In this document: positions 19,821 through 38,700 of the stretch, one piece after another | Position numbering within the stretch: position 1 is the first letter of the stretch | How the letters are laid out: every line of letters begins with the position of its first letter | Source: Pagrus major | Lineage: Eukaryota; Chordata; Actinopteri; Spariformes; Sparidae | DNA: 64,000 bases | Reading direction: 5' to 3' | Assembly: GCF_040436345.1 (NCBI RefSeq) | Contig: NC_133218.1 | Span: forward strand, 8,353,539-8,417,538 | The notes under the pieces: model-generated | What the model was told of the DNA's origin: nothing | What the model saw: only the letters and a program-made list of their open reading frames with translations | The model's database searches: none | Translations under genes and position numbers: made by a program

Positions 19821-22800
19821 AGCTCCACGGTTCAGTTTCATTTTATGCTGCCACTCATGTTTTATGAGTAATTTTTTTGCAAATGGTGGAAATGATTTTG
19901 GTTCCACATGTCTTATTTAATGTATTTAGTTTAGCACTTCAATGAAACAATAGTATAAGATTTAAACTATACATTGATGGTGCTTCAGCATCATAAAATA
20001 TAAAGATAATATTATATCAAATGGAGATAAGATGATAGTTGTTTGAGAATGTTGAAGATCAACAATGGACCTACATTCAACAAAGAGCCATGCAGAACCA
20101 GGCCAGACTAAGCTAGTGTCTGCTGGTTTGATGTGAGAGGAGAGTATAAATACAGATTTTTAGCACCGCAGTGAGACTCTTAAAATGGAAGAATTTTTTG
20201 GGCACTGATTAACGTTTGAAACAGTTTCCAAGTTCCAAATTTGACTGTCCCTGATGGGAGGATTGGCTCCTAGCAGCACATTCAGGACATTATGCTGAGA
20301 TGTACAAACAATTACAAAGAAAACTTCTAACAAGGGAGGAGGGTGTTAACCAACGTTACCAGCTGGCCACCGTCTCCTCCTCAGCAACCCCCCCGACGGG
20401 TGGCGCTGTCTGTGATAACTGTAAACGTCCAGTGTGTCATAGTGCTGACTCCTCTGTATATAATAGTGCCATACAAGTGCCAAAGTGACACCATAGAAGT
20501 GTTCTGTAACGTCCTGCAGAGAACTTTGTCTCACCACGCTGGAGCTCAGAGCAGATCCTCCAGCTGTATGTAGCCTTTCTGTGATATCCCTTCACTTACT
20601 TTCATCATATCATACAAAAGTGTCCCAAAAACATATTGCCTATAAAATATTGTATATGGGTCTAGAAAACAGTCTTATTTAGGATGTAATAACTGTTAAT
20701 ATGTAGGACTTTTCTACTAGTGAAGGTATTGTCTTATTTAGATTAATCTCTCTTTCCATCAGTGGCAAAGCTGAAAACTGTTTGTTGCTTTGGTCCAACT
20801 AAAACAATACTTTGCTTGAAATAAGTGGCACCAATGTTAAGCTTTAGCCTGACATTGTACAGTAGACGAGGTCAACTGTAGAGAACCAGTCGGACTTCAC
20901 TGATAGCAGTCCTGCACCTGTGCCTGGACATTAAGCTCTTCTCTGAGACTTTCTGTCGGGAGCCTATGTTGTGCCATATCAACCTGTGCACTGTAACATT
21001 CAACACTCGCGAAGAAGAAGCCAACATATTCTAGGTCTGTCTAACGCGCTGGAAAATGTGACAGCGCTTGCTTGACCTTGTATTCACCTGCGGCGACAGG
21101 ACTGTTTTGCCTTGTGATGAGAAAATAACTTTGAAGCATAAATGTTTTTTTACATCCTATTTTTCTCATTATTCTCTTTTGATGACCTTGCCTTGTGGTA
21201 ACAGCAGGTTGACTTTTATAGCGGATCTTTAGTGACAGAAGCATTGACATGTGAAGAGTTTACTTCCAAAATACAACATATTCGGGGGAAAAAAGTCCTG
21301 AGGTTTATCATTCAAGAGACATTTTGACAGTAACTGACAGATATAGTGTAAATAGTTCCATAATTTGTTTTTGTTGCAATTATTTCTTACGGATAGTCAC
21401 TTTTTGTAAACGACGGATGTTATTTTGGGAGTAAACTCTTCGTATGTGGTTAGATAATCATTTGGTTTGAGCCTTAGGCAGCATGTTGCCTTTGATTAAA
21501 GTGAAACCATGTGCTAACCATGTTAGTGACGGTTTTAGAGTGATGTGTTTGCTAATGTTGTGGGTGGTATTCAATGTGTGAATTTCATGGCTCTTTGCAG
21601 GAGGACCTTTCAAAAGAAAAGGGCATTGAAATAGGAAAATATCACCTATATTTTCAAAGCATCACTAAAGATTTTTAGAAAATGCTCTATTGCTTCTTTG
21701 ATTTATTTTCTTCTTTTCTTTAAATTATATGAATTTATATTTAAAAGCTTTATGTTCTGTATATTTCTTGGAAAAGATTACATGATTGTATGTTTATTGT
21801 AAATACATTAAATATACTATTTTTGTTTTTAATATGAGCTTTTTTTGCCTGACAATTATTAACAACTCGATGGTGATATTAATAAGATCTCACTGTCACT
21901 GTGAGGTGTTTTTTTTCTTATTCAGTAAGACAGAAGCACTTTAACTGTTCTGTCACTAAACACCTGCACTGTTAGACAGCCAGAGATGTGTTTCACCAGA
22001 TAATGTTCACATGTCAGAATGGTTAGTTGTGTAGAACAACACTAAGACTAAGAGCCTGTCTGTTTCATGATGCAATAGATGTTGAGTGTGGAGGACTGAA
22101 ACCAACTTTGACCATGTGAAACAGCCACAAAATACCAGTATTTATGGTCTTAGGGGGCGTGAGATGATTATCAAGAAGAGAATAGCCTACATTTAAAATT
22201 ATCTTTCTTTCTTCAAACCTTTTTCTTTTGTCTTGTGAGACACCAGATAGTTTTACCTTCTGAGGAATCTTTAAATGATTACACCAAACAATCTGAGAGG
22301 TGAGCATCACTCTTTGGCTGAAGTAGAAATGTCTGGGCTAGAAGAGTCACAGGCACAAAGGTTGAGAACCACCGCGCTGGATGATGATATGGAACACATT
22401 AGGCAATTCATTTTTATTGTTTCAGACATTTTCCTCCTGCACAGACAATATGCTGCACTTTAACGTTTGACATGTGGAGCCATGCCTGTGGTAAAGGTCC
22501 GTATTCACTCAGTCACAAAAGGTGAGAGGTCACGTTTTCTTTTCCCCATCTAAATGCACTGACAGAAGAAGATAAAACCTGACATCAGTTTAATCGAAAT
22601 GTGCTTGTGCTTTGCCATGATCTAATTTCCTGTCATCTAAGCCCTCTGGTTATCCCCCAGCCTCCCCACCACGCTACAACAGCCAGCGGAGATAATAGCC
22701 GGGGTTATGGATTGACCGGTGGATCACCTTGTACCGCTGCTTTGAGGGAGCGATGTACGTGTTCGGGGCCAGGTTGCAGCGTTGCTTTTATGCGAGAGCC

Positions 22801-23689
22801 GAGGCTGAGAGCTCTCCTGTTTCTCGAGTGCAGACGAGGTCTTGCCGGGGCCACGGTGCAGTGAAATGGAAAGCATGCCATTCCCTGTTCCGCTTGATGC
22901 CGAGTGACTGTGAGAGGTTGTGTCATGTTCCTTGGCTATTGACTCAATGACTTGGGACTTCACGACAAAAGCCTGAACCCGTGCGGGCTCTCTGCGTGCT
23001 GACAGAGAAATGTGTCTTCCACTTGTCTTCACATTGACCCGAGGACTCTGCTGGACTGACGTGTCCGCATCCCCAAAGTCTCACCTCCTGGACCCAGAAA
23101 TAACCTTTCCACGACCTCGCCTGTCTTTCACGCTCTGCTGGCTGCGGGTCTAGCTGCTATCGAAACATTTCACTGAAATTGTGTTTCTTCCACTGATATA
23201 GCTATGGATTACCTGTCTGTGGCAGTCAACCTATTCAGCTTCCGCTACATGGATGACATGGCTTAGATCCAGCCTTATGTGCCGCGTATTATTCACTGTC
23301 ACAGCGGGTTGAAAAGTCAAGGCACAGAATAAGCACAGGCTATTAGCTGGTGCTGAAATGACAGCACAAAGAGCCAGACCTTCATGGCCGCCTCTGCCCT
23401 CAAGTTTTATGCACAAGACTAAATCACCATATGCCCTTCATCTGTTGGAGAAATTAGGATAACTGGACTTCAAATAAATGATGATGTATTCCTCTTTACA
23501 TTGTATGCAAAATCTCCTGCATATTTGACTAATGCCTTGCCTTGTGACGTGGCTCTGACAGCTGACCTGATTTATTGCAAGGTTCCCCACATTGTTAAAG
23601 AAAAAAAACAGTCTCTGACTCGGCCCAATTATCCCTTTCATGCAGAAAAGGTCTATATACAAAAGAGGCTGTGAATTGCAAATCCAGTT

Positions 23690-23870
23690 GCTGGTTATCC
23701 TGGCTCTCCTCTAATCTAATAATGTGATCCATCATTTCAGCAGCGACGGCTCTACAACCCAGGCATGGAGAGGAATCCCACTGAGGATTAGTATGAACAT
23801 GTTTGCATATCCTGAGAGGCCATGTGGGGGGGGGAGAATCACAAAAACATACTTTTAATAATGTGTCTTT
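23690..23870. promoter_or_regulatory. Candidate conserved noncoding element
   Basis: Repeat-free block with mixed composition and homeodomain/POU-like words (CTAATCTAATAATGTG, GTTTGCATAT). Its position in the flank of a developmental transcription factor gene makes enhancer function plausible. No conservation data were available, so this is a guess from composition and place. Confidence 0.25.
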
Positions 23871-24044
23871 GCATCTCATGTGTCCACGACTTTCTTGATT
23901 GCACTTTTAGAGACTTAATTGTTATTGGTTGTTGGTAACCTTCCAAAAATCCACTTAACATCCATAACCAGCATGGATGCCCTCAGTAAAGTGAGAAGCA
24001 TTGTTTCAGGCTGAAAAAAAAACGTGTAAAACTGTGTTTCCTGC

Positions 24045-24350
24045 TCAGTAGAGGCGCTGTTGGTTGAGGGATAGTCCTGTTGCAGAATCATCCATTACCC
24101 TGATGAGACCGCAGCCCCTGAGCCACGACAGCACAGCCACACGATGAGCGAGACAGGCGACTGCCACTATTTGTTCCGCTAAAGCATTCATCACACTAAT
24201 TACCCATGGTGCCAAGCAGCTCCCGTAGCCCAGTGAAGCTTTGGCTGCTCGTTTGGAGACGAGGTGAGGTAGGGAAACCTCAGATGAGTCTAAACAGGAG
24301 GTTGTCCTCTTTTTTTCCTGCCTCTCCTGCACATAATTAACTCAGCACAC
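24045..24350. promoter_or_regulatory. Candidate conserved noncoding element
   Basis: About 300 bp without simple repeats, near 50 percent GC in an AT-rich setting, with ATTCATCACACTAATTACCC (homeodomain-like core TAATTA) near 24186-24205. Offered as a test candidate only. Confidence 0.25.
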
Positions 24351-27300
24351 CAGCAACTTGACAAATTGGAATGATGAATCTGGCCCTCTATGAATAGATA
24401 CAAATACATGATCAATCAAAATACCGGACAGTGTTCTCGGTCTGAGGAAGTGTGCCACTGTGAAGGACAAAAGAAGTGGCTTTGCTTTGAATGACATTTA
24501 GTCCTGTGGTGGAAAAGTGTGAGGGAGGGTCTTTGTTGTGATTCTGCCTGCAAAAAATGTACAAGGCACTCAGTGCTAACAGGCTGGTGCAGAGAAAAGT
24601 GGCTGCAAAATGTCATCATTTAAATGCCAAATTAAAACCATTACATTTTGTCCCGCTTCACATATGTAACGCCTGTTTTAAAGGTGCACGCATGCAATCT
24701 GAAAACTATAACTGTTTCCCAAATGCAGACAGATACAAAGGGACAGTCTCTCTGAATTGCAGTCATTTATGCCACCTGACCTTGAAAAGCACCAAGAAAG
24801 ACTCGGTTTTTGAGTTTCTGTGTCATTCACACACAAGCCCACAACCCTCTGTGTCCCTCCTGGCCTTCACACAGCCGTCTGAACCAATGTAACACCCAGT
24901 ACATCACAGCATCCCAGCATCACCTTCCTGCAGTGGCCACCGATCAACAGATCAAGGACAAGGCAACTTCCCCGGCAGCACCAAATCTTTCTCCTCCTCA
25001 CAGTCGCACTTGGAGAGTTTCACGAAAGAAAACCCACTTGGGTAAATGACACGTAGCAGTTGTTCAAACACACCATTAACCCTTGCATACGTCAATGGAA
25101 CCTCTAGTCCTCAATAGGTGGGTCAAAAATGACACAATAATGTTTGTTTTTTTAAATGAATATGCTATCTACATACTTTTTTTAGTAGTATTTTAAATAA
25201 TATCATTTAAAGTCTGTAGTATTTGTAATTTTTATCATTCATTCTTTTACTTGCTACTTAGCTACTATGTTAAGCTAAGCTAATAAACCACTTAGTTATG
25301 GCAACACTTTATCCACATCTATAGTAATATAAGTTTGCAAGCTAATGGTAGCTAGCAGTGTAATTTCAGTTCTATAGCAGATACTCGTTAATAATAATAA
25401 TTGTAAATGTAATGCAGAACATCTATAATCAGTAGGTGATTTGAGAGGGGATGCAGTCTGCCCAAAATGACCAAAATACATCTCCCTTTTTAATCTGTCC
25501 TATTAGCAGACAGAGTGCAGGGCAGAGGGGTTGTTTAGTTGAATATGTCAGTTTAATCTGCCTGACTCATTGATCCTTCATCTGAATGATGTTTGTGTGA
25601 GTTAGAATCTATGGCCCTGACCATGGCTCTGAATGTCAGTGGCCTAACTGTGCTGTGTATTGATAAATCCATGCTGCTGTCTGTGCTGCTGAAGTAGCAG
25701 ACGGATTGGTAATTGCGCCTTTTTCTGTCTAAACTACCACAGATACTCAATTCTATTCCTTATTGTCACATACATAGGTGTCATTTACACCCGGGACATG
25801 TCCCCACCTTTCTTTTTAAATGACCGCTTTTGTCCCAGTTACTTTTTAAAAGGATAATTTAAAAAATGTGCTAAAAAGTAGCTTGTTCCAAACTAGCAAA
25901 TGAGATGAAATTAATTGTGATGCATCATTATGAATTTGTTTTCCCTTGCCATAATTATCTACTCTGACTTTAGGATCCCCTCATCACATTACCTAATTAC
26001 CTAAAAACACAAAGTGACCCCTAGGTAGCCTATATACACTATAGAGTCCTGTCACCTTCATGAGCAAAGTAACAAATAGCAATATGTAATCCCTAAAGAC
26101 TGGGAGGATCATAGAGACACACCACTGCCTGTAGTGTTTCCATCATATTTCCTGTAATATTTTTATGATCATCAGTAAAGTCTGTGCTGCCGATAATACA
26201 CCCCCAGACCATGTCATGACTACAGATATAGTAACTAGGTGTTAGGTGTAACCTAGGAGTGGGGTGAGTAATGTGACTGAAGAAATAAACCTGCAGTGAC
26301 TGCACAGCGTTCAGTTTCTACAGTTATATGATTCCAGGTAAAGTTTATGCCACAAAAACAACAGAAAAGAGGCAGAGACAGAGGCAGAAATTAACAGAGT
26401 TTGGAGCAATAAGCTCATAAACTTTTTTTTTGCTGTTATCAGTATTTTTTTAATTTTCAAATGAGTGTTTGTTTGACTAAAAGGTCATTTTTTATGTATT
26501 ATAAGAGTTTAATAAACGCCATTAAAAATTAACCCTAACCCTAATTTCCATAGGAACTTAAAACAAAAAAAGTAGACCAGCTGGGTAATTTTTATCCAAA
26601 CTAGGGGGTACATTTCTAATTCAAAGTGGCTCTAACAATTTGTGGCAATTTACACATATTATTGTTTTTATGTATTTAGCCATCTGTGAGTGAATTATAA
26701 CTTGATGTGAAAAATAAGACCTTCTCTGTCTCCCTTGGTTGCCTGTACAAGCATGTGAATGATTTGTTTAAGTGTGGATTTCCTTGTGAAGGACGCAGAT
26801 CCAATTTTCTGTGACAGTCTAAAGGATGTGACATTATGCACGAGTGCTTCGTCTCATTGCTTCTCACTGCTCCGCTCACAGAGAGCAACAGTAGCTGCTT
26901 ACGACGCAGAAGTTTCACAGAGCCCATTTAATGCTATTTATGTCATTAAAAGGGAAGAAATATACATTCTTGTAAAATTAAATAACCAGTTTTCTCCTCT
27001 TAGTATTTATAAATGCAATCAACACACTTCCCCAGATTAAAATGGCAATTATTGTAGTCATGCACTACAGAAAAATGTGCAGATGTTAAAAAATGAAAAA
27101 AAGTGCTGATGGTGTATCAGAGGGCAGCAATAGTCTGTCAAAAAATCAGGCTAATATGACTGTAAAGACTGTCTTAATTCAGAGTTCAGTTGTATGCATT
27201 TTGATCATTTATGCAGCTATGTGGGTTAATCTTGTGCCAGATAATGAGTTCTCGTCTGAGGGAGGTCAAAGGTTAAGTAGGGCTCAGTACAAGTCCTAAT

Positions 27301-28013
27301 GAGGATCCCTACACGTTGCCAGGATGGCTCTGCTCACAACTGGGAAGACCGCTGGTGGTGCGTTATCATTGCACACTGACATGTAGCACAATGTGTCTCT
27401 CAAGCATGAAATCTACCTCATGGTGAAGGCTGCAGCAGCCCTGAAGGAGTCAGAGGTCAGTGGTCTGGGTTTAATGAAAGGTGAGAGGCAGTGCAGCGGT
27501 CACAGGTGAAGCTGTAGCTAAGGTGCACTAATCTAACTGACAAGTTATTGCTGCTCTCTGACCAGAGTTTGACCCTGCTTAGCAGCCTAAGAGGTTCCAG
27601 CTTTGTGTCAATGGCTGCCAAGGCGAACAGTAAGGAAGTAATCTACGTGCTCTGTTGACTGTCTAGTCAATTTTTATAAACACGGAAAGGCAACAGAAAC
27701 ACAGATTACTGTAATTAATAATTTTAAATTATATTTTAGTTACAAATAACTGTTTAATGTCACTATTACGCTCAGTACACCTGCTCTTCATTGCAGCAGT
27801 ATTGCCAAACTCAACACACACAAGTGTGTTCACATGACTGCACCTTCCTCGGGACTGCGTTCAAACGCCAAGTTCATCTTCCTCATTGTCCTGTTCGTTT
27901 TGGTGAAACTGTCAGGGCAGGAAAGCTTACACTGTTGCGCCGAGATCACGTTATGCAGAATATATGTTGGCAAAGTATGTTTCTGCTGAACCACACTGAT
28001 ACTGATACTGATA

Positions 28014-28532
28014 TTTTAAAACCAGGCTTGATAAGGTTACTTTACAAACATAATCTGATACAGTTACTAATTACGAGTTAAAAAATGTAGTAAGTCACAT
28101 AATCCAAGTATCACAATATTAAAGTAATGTAACTTGATTACTTTTCATTACTTTTGGATTACGTCAATAGCAAACATATGCAAATAAATGCAAGAGAATG
28201 TACATATCAATGAGATGACTCATTTATTTTTAATACAGATGTGCATCATCTGTAAGAACTTGTGTATTTGGCTTTACTCAAGACCGGAGTGATGTTATAT
28301 GAGACTTGTGAAGTGTTGTCATGTGTCCACATCTGCACGGTTACGGACTAGTAAATCATTCTATATTTTAGAATTGTAGTCCTGGTAGTAATCCCCTTTT
28401 TAGTAAATGTAGCTGTAATCTAATTACATCCTTTTTCTGTAACTTTATCAGAATACAGTTACCTTTACTTGTATCCTAATTGTGTAATCCTGTTACATGT
28501 ATTCCATTACTTCCTGAGCCTGGTTAAAACCT
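28014..28532. mobile_element. Non-autonomous DNA transposon with TTTTAAACCAGGCT-type ends
   Basis: Left TTTTAAAACCAGGCTTG and right GAGCCTGGTTAAAACC are inverted repeats. The interior is rich in TAATCTGATTAC/GTAATGTAAC-type words that also mirror each other across the element. About 520 bp with no open frame. The element at 39513-39964 shares the style of interior words. Confidence 0.6.
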
Positions 28533-31059
28533 TTATGTTGCAACTTTATGTTTCTTTAGGTTCAATGATCTGTTATCTTGTGAGAATGCTGGGCTTTCAA
28601 TCTGGTTAGGTTTAGGTATAAAAACCAGTTGGTTAGGGTGAGGAAAAGATCGTGTTTGGGATTAAAATACCTGTTTTTGTCACCACAAACATGGATGGAG
28701 ATGTCACACCATCTCCGCAAAAGTAGACATTTTTCGGCACCACAGACATGTCAGAAATTGTCCCGACGTAAATATCCAGTGGCGTCACATTTAGAAACGC
28801 AGTCTTGACTTGGCAGCCTTCTCACCTGTAACTCCACCACCAACCCCTCAAGCTCCTGATATGAAAGTCATGTCTAAAACATGTAATGTGAACGTCATAT
28901 AACACGTTTTGTAGAAATGTCAATATGGTACCTCGCCTATGATGAATACAAATATGAAATTATCAGTAGTTTGTAGAAACGTTAACTGGCAACACTTATT
29001 TAGAAGATTTTAATTTATATTGTTAGGTCGACCCTCCCAGTTTAATGTCAAACATTTCTTGTCAGTGGTGTTTAATTTGAGTGTAATAATAATTAGTTAA
29101 TCTGACATAAGGAAAGTATGTTAAGCCATAACTCTGCCCTGAATTCCCTATAGTGTCACTACCAAAGATTTTATAGATGAAGAAGACAACAGGTGACTGT
29201 TTATGTTACAACTTAACCTTTGCTTGGTTATCATCACTTTAAATAGCCAATTATTATTATTACCCAGTGGGCTCTGGGGTTTCTCAACCTGTTTTCAAAG
29301 GGAGGTGACCCGTAGGTTGTGTCCTTGTGTATTTGTCTGCCCTTTAGCTCCTGCAAGACAAATCATGTGACACTGCAACTGGCTGCACCTGGCCAGTCTC
29401 CCAGAATGCATTGAAGATCAGCCGTGCCACAGCTTTCTCTCCCTCTCACTCTCTTGCAGGCTGCTCCACGTGCACTTCACCTTAGTTCTGTTATGTTTGT
29501 TTTTTATTACGGTACACTGATGTTTGATTTTCCCATACAAGCATGCGTTCCCTTTACGGGTTTCGGCTCGTGACATTCCTGGGTCTGCATGCTCACAGAG
29601 GCTGTGCCAAGACACTACAGGAGATATCTGCTGGAAGACTTGAGAGAGGCTGCAGTATACTTTTAGATCATGAACATTAATCTCATTAGCATAATAAGAT
29701 TACACCCATTTACTCTGAATGCCTAGAATACTACTGCATTTTCCTAGAAGACTATAGTGCACACAAATCTATAAACACTGAACAATACTTTCACTCTAAA
29801 ATATATATTTACTGGAGTATTGACACAAGATTCTAAAAGTACAATTTTAAGTGGCATCACTATGTGGTACTTTTCAACCTTCCTGTGTGTTTCCTTGAGC
29901 ACAGAGGCTGTCAGCCCTATCTCTCTCACTAGAGAGGACCTGCTGAACTTCTACTGTACCCATCCTAATATTACATGTCTTGCTGGATTTAACAGATAAC
30001 CATATGGTGGTTAAAGGGGGTTAAGAGCTTAGCGGGGCGCTGCCATAATTCAACGATATACAGTATGTTTACCTAGCCACCTTGAAGCCTAAAAGAAATA
30101 CTGCAGGTCTCTGAGCAGCAAGTCAGCGCTGCCTCCCACTGCGCTGTAAACAACCTCACACACCCAGGTGGTCCTGCACACACAGCAGGTCTCTCCTGGC
30201 CACACTCTCCCTCACTTTGTCTCCAATTAGCTCGCTTTCAGCTCCATGTGTGATAAGTCTTAAAGGGCAGCAGATCACCAAAAACAGGGAGGATTTATCA
30301 TCTTTAAACTCCCAAATCTGTGATTAATGTTAACTGGGCTTGCCACTAGATAGAGCGGGGAGGGGGAAGTTCAGAGCATTAAACTGTGGAGGAATGCATC
30401 ATCCCCATCCAATGTAGTAAACACTTTAGCCCTGACCTTCCACTGTTGATTGGTCTTGGACGTCAGCCGTGTGTTTTGATAGCAGGCAGAGTAGAGCTTG
30501 TTTTGTGTGTGAGCAGTCACTGAATGACTGCAAAGCTGGCCGTCTGGAAGAACGTGACGGCGCACTCGGCCTCAGGACTCGTGGAGCATGAGTCAACGGT
30601 GAAAGGGCCGTGCAGACATTTTCAAATGGCTATGACTTGCTACCAAGACCCTCATGCACATTGATATAATTTACTCTCTGAATACAAAAAATGGACATGA
30701 AGTAGTGCTGACATTGGTGCAGACAGAAGGGAAAGCAGACAGTATGTGGAGATGGACAACTGTACATATGACCTTATTTTCATTTTTTTATCCATTTCTG
30801 TCTGCACTGTTTTTATACAGTGTATACGGCTTAGCAGCTTCCTAGTTTACAATTCATAACAAAGAGTCTTCAGTCAATATTCTATACAAAACAAAGAAAG
30901 AAAAATAAGAAAAACAACAACGACAAACCCACAATATTAAAAGAAAAGCAAAATAAAGGTTAAATAGATGCAGACTAACTAAAAGAAGAGAGTTATAACT
31001 AATAAGTTCTAGTAGGTCACATACTCTACACATTTTTAAACATTAAATACATTTACTTA

Positions 31060-31275
31060 TCTCTATATATCTATATCTATACATGTACATACACACATAC
31101 ATACACACAAATCTATACCTATATATATACACACATACATCTATACATATACATACACATAAGTATACATATTTCCATATATACCCATTTACATATACAC
31201 ATGCATCAACATGTACATGCATCCATCCATATCTATACATTTACTCTCAAACTCATACTGTGTATGTGTATGTAT
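31060..31275. repeat. Mixed (ACAT/ATCT/ATAC) simple repeat
   Basis: About 215 bp of alternating purine-pyrimidine and ACATAC/ATCTAT words. It gives spurious low-complexity open frames on both strands. Confidence 0.85.
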
Positions 31276-32694
31276 GTACAACCAAGTAAACATGCTAATT
31301 AAAAGGAATGATTAGTTACTCTGTGACATGATCATCTGTCTGTTTGCAGATAATAGAACCAAAAATACATTTTATGGTAATTATACTTTCCAATCATCCA
31401 TACTCCATTTCCATATTCTTTATTTTGTGAATCACTCTCTTCATAAATTGTACTTCTTGAATGATTGCAATTTATTAAATCTGGGGGTTTGTCATTTCCC
31501 ACCCTTTAGTTAGATTTTTTAGTGTCGTGCTGTGCTGTGTATGTACATATATGACCTTACAAGCGCAAAAAGGAGATTAATTTCTCTGTACAATAAAGCA
31601 TTGTGACATGCAGCAGGTTTAATGCAGCTGTGTAACACTGTCTATATTATAAAACAACATATTATATGATATTAGTTGTACAACTTACACATACACACAT
31701 ATTAAATCTTAACCTGGATAAAATGTGTGTGCTGAATCAGTCCACTCTGAGTGAACATTATCTCTGTGACAGTAGAAAAACAGTACCTTTGGTCCTAAGA
31801 ATATATCTTTAAATATTTATTTATGACACGTGTCCACACTCATTATTTTTTGCCTTTGTGTTTGACATGTGGATCAAGTATATGTGGTGATTATTAAAAT
31901 CTTTGATTAAATCAAAGCGAAGGGACATTTTTATCTAAAGTGGAGCAACACAATTAGATGTTTTACCTTTTTGGTAAAATTGTAATTAAGTCAATGTAAA
32001 AATCAACTGAAGTCAAGGTAATAACTTTATTAGCTAAGTTTTTTTTATATCTACATATTGTTAAATTTATTATCTTTTACATGCAAATCAAAAAAGAAGT
32101 GGGCGACATACAGGTTGCATCCTTTTAATTAAAAAAGCAAATTAATGAGAGAAATATAGTTAATTATTACTGCCCTCTTGACTGACAGGTCATGTGAGGG
32201 GCTTCACATTTGGTCTGTTTGTGATGCAAGTTTCTAAAAAATAGAGAGAAAATTATTATTCCATAAAAATGATGTAAAAAAACACACACAAACATGAGAA
32301 TGAGAAAAGTCCAATCACACAAATAAAATTACAGGGTTGAAATACTGCTATAGAGATGGGCAGGGCAGTGATCATACTGTCTATACATGCCCAATGGACA
32401 CTTTTAGTAATATGCATGTTGAAGACAACACATCAGAAATGTGTCAGATTTATCTCCTGAAGCCATGTAAATCAAGTGCATCCTATAGTGATAGGTAAGT
32501 TGTGTAATTTACTGATGACACTAGGTGGCATCAAATTACTGCAGTGAAGATCCGCTGCTGCTGCTGCTGCTCTCCTCATATGAGACTAATGAAGTGTGAG
32601 CTCAAGTTTATCCTCTCCTTATTTTTCAGAGTATAACACAGAGACAAGGGTCTGACAGAATCACTGCAAGCATTAGAGTCAAGAGTGCAACACC

Positions 32695-32745
32695 GCGCGC
32701 GCGCACGCACACACCCACACAAACACACATACACACATACAGGGA
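32695..32745. repeat. (CG)n/(CA)n alternating tract
   Basis: GCGCGCGCACGCACACAC followed by CACACA/TACACA runs, about 150 bp upstream of the putative nr2f2 promoter. Alternating purine-pyrimidine DNA of this type can adopt Z-form. Confidence 0.8.
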
Positions 32746-32859
32746 GAGAGTAGACAACTAGTTAAGATCAGGAGAAGGAGGAGGTAAGTGCTCACACCAC
32801 ACTCAGCAGTGTGTATCAACACAAACCCGACTGGAGCCCCATGCTGCTGCTCCCAGACC

Positions 32860-38700
<5,841 letters not shown>

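Larger units (their letters stand above)
16740..21850 (+). other. slco3a1 3' UTR and 3' flank
   Basis: Noncoding sequence after the slco3a1 stop. Candidate poly(A) signals include AATAAA at 17577-17582 and 17672-17677, and a distal ATTAAA at 21807-21812 set in TGTATGTTTATTGTAAAT-rich sequence. Which one is used cannot be decided from sequence. A SINE-like fragment (17010-17125) and a MITE (19256-19820) lie within. No other gene recognised. Confidence 0.4.
21851..32859. other. Intergenic region between slco3a1 and nr2f2
   Basis: No open frame here shows a family signature or exon-like continuity. It contains one MITE (28014-28532), a (CA/TA)-rich simple repeat (31060-31275) and several repeat-poor blocks of mixed base composition that could be regulatory (22640-23060, 23690-23870, 24045-24350, 30100-30600). 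A short interstitial AACCCTAACCCTAA occurs near 26530. Confidence 0.6.

Noticed and set aside
26529..26545. AACCCTAACCCTAA telomere-like motif
   Set aside because: Only about two units; too short to argue for an interstitial telomere or chromosome fusion.
31043..31289. Tyr/Val-rich and Thr/His-rich open frames
   Set aside because: Translations of an ACAT/ATAC simple repeat.
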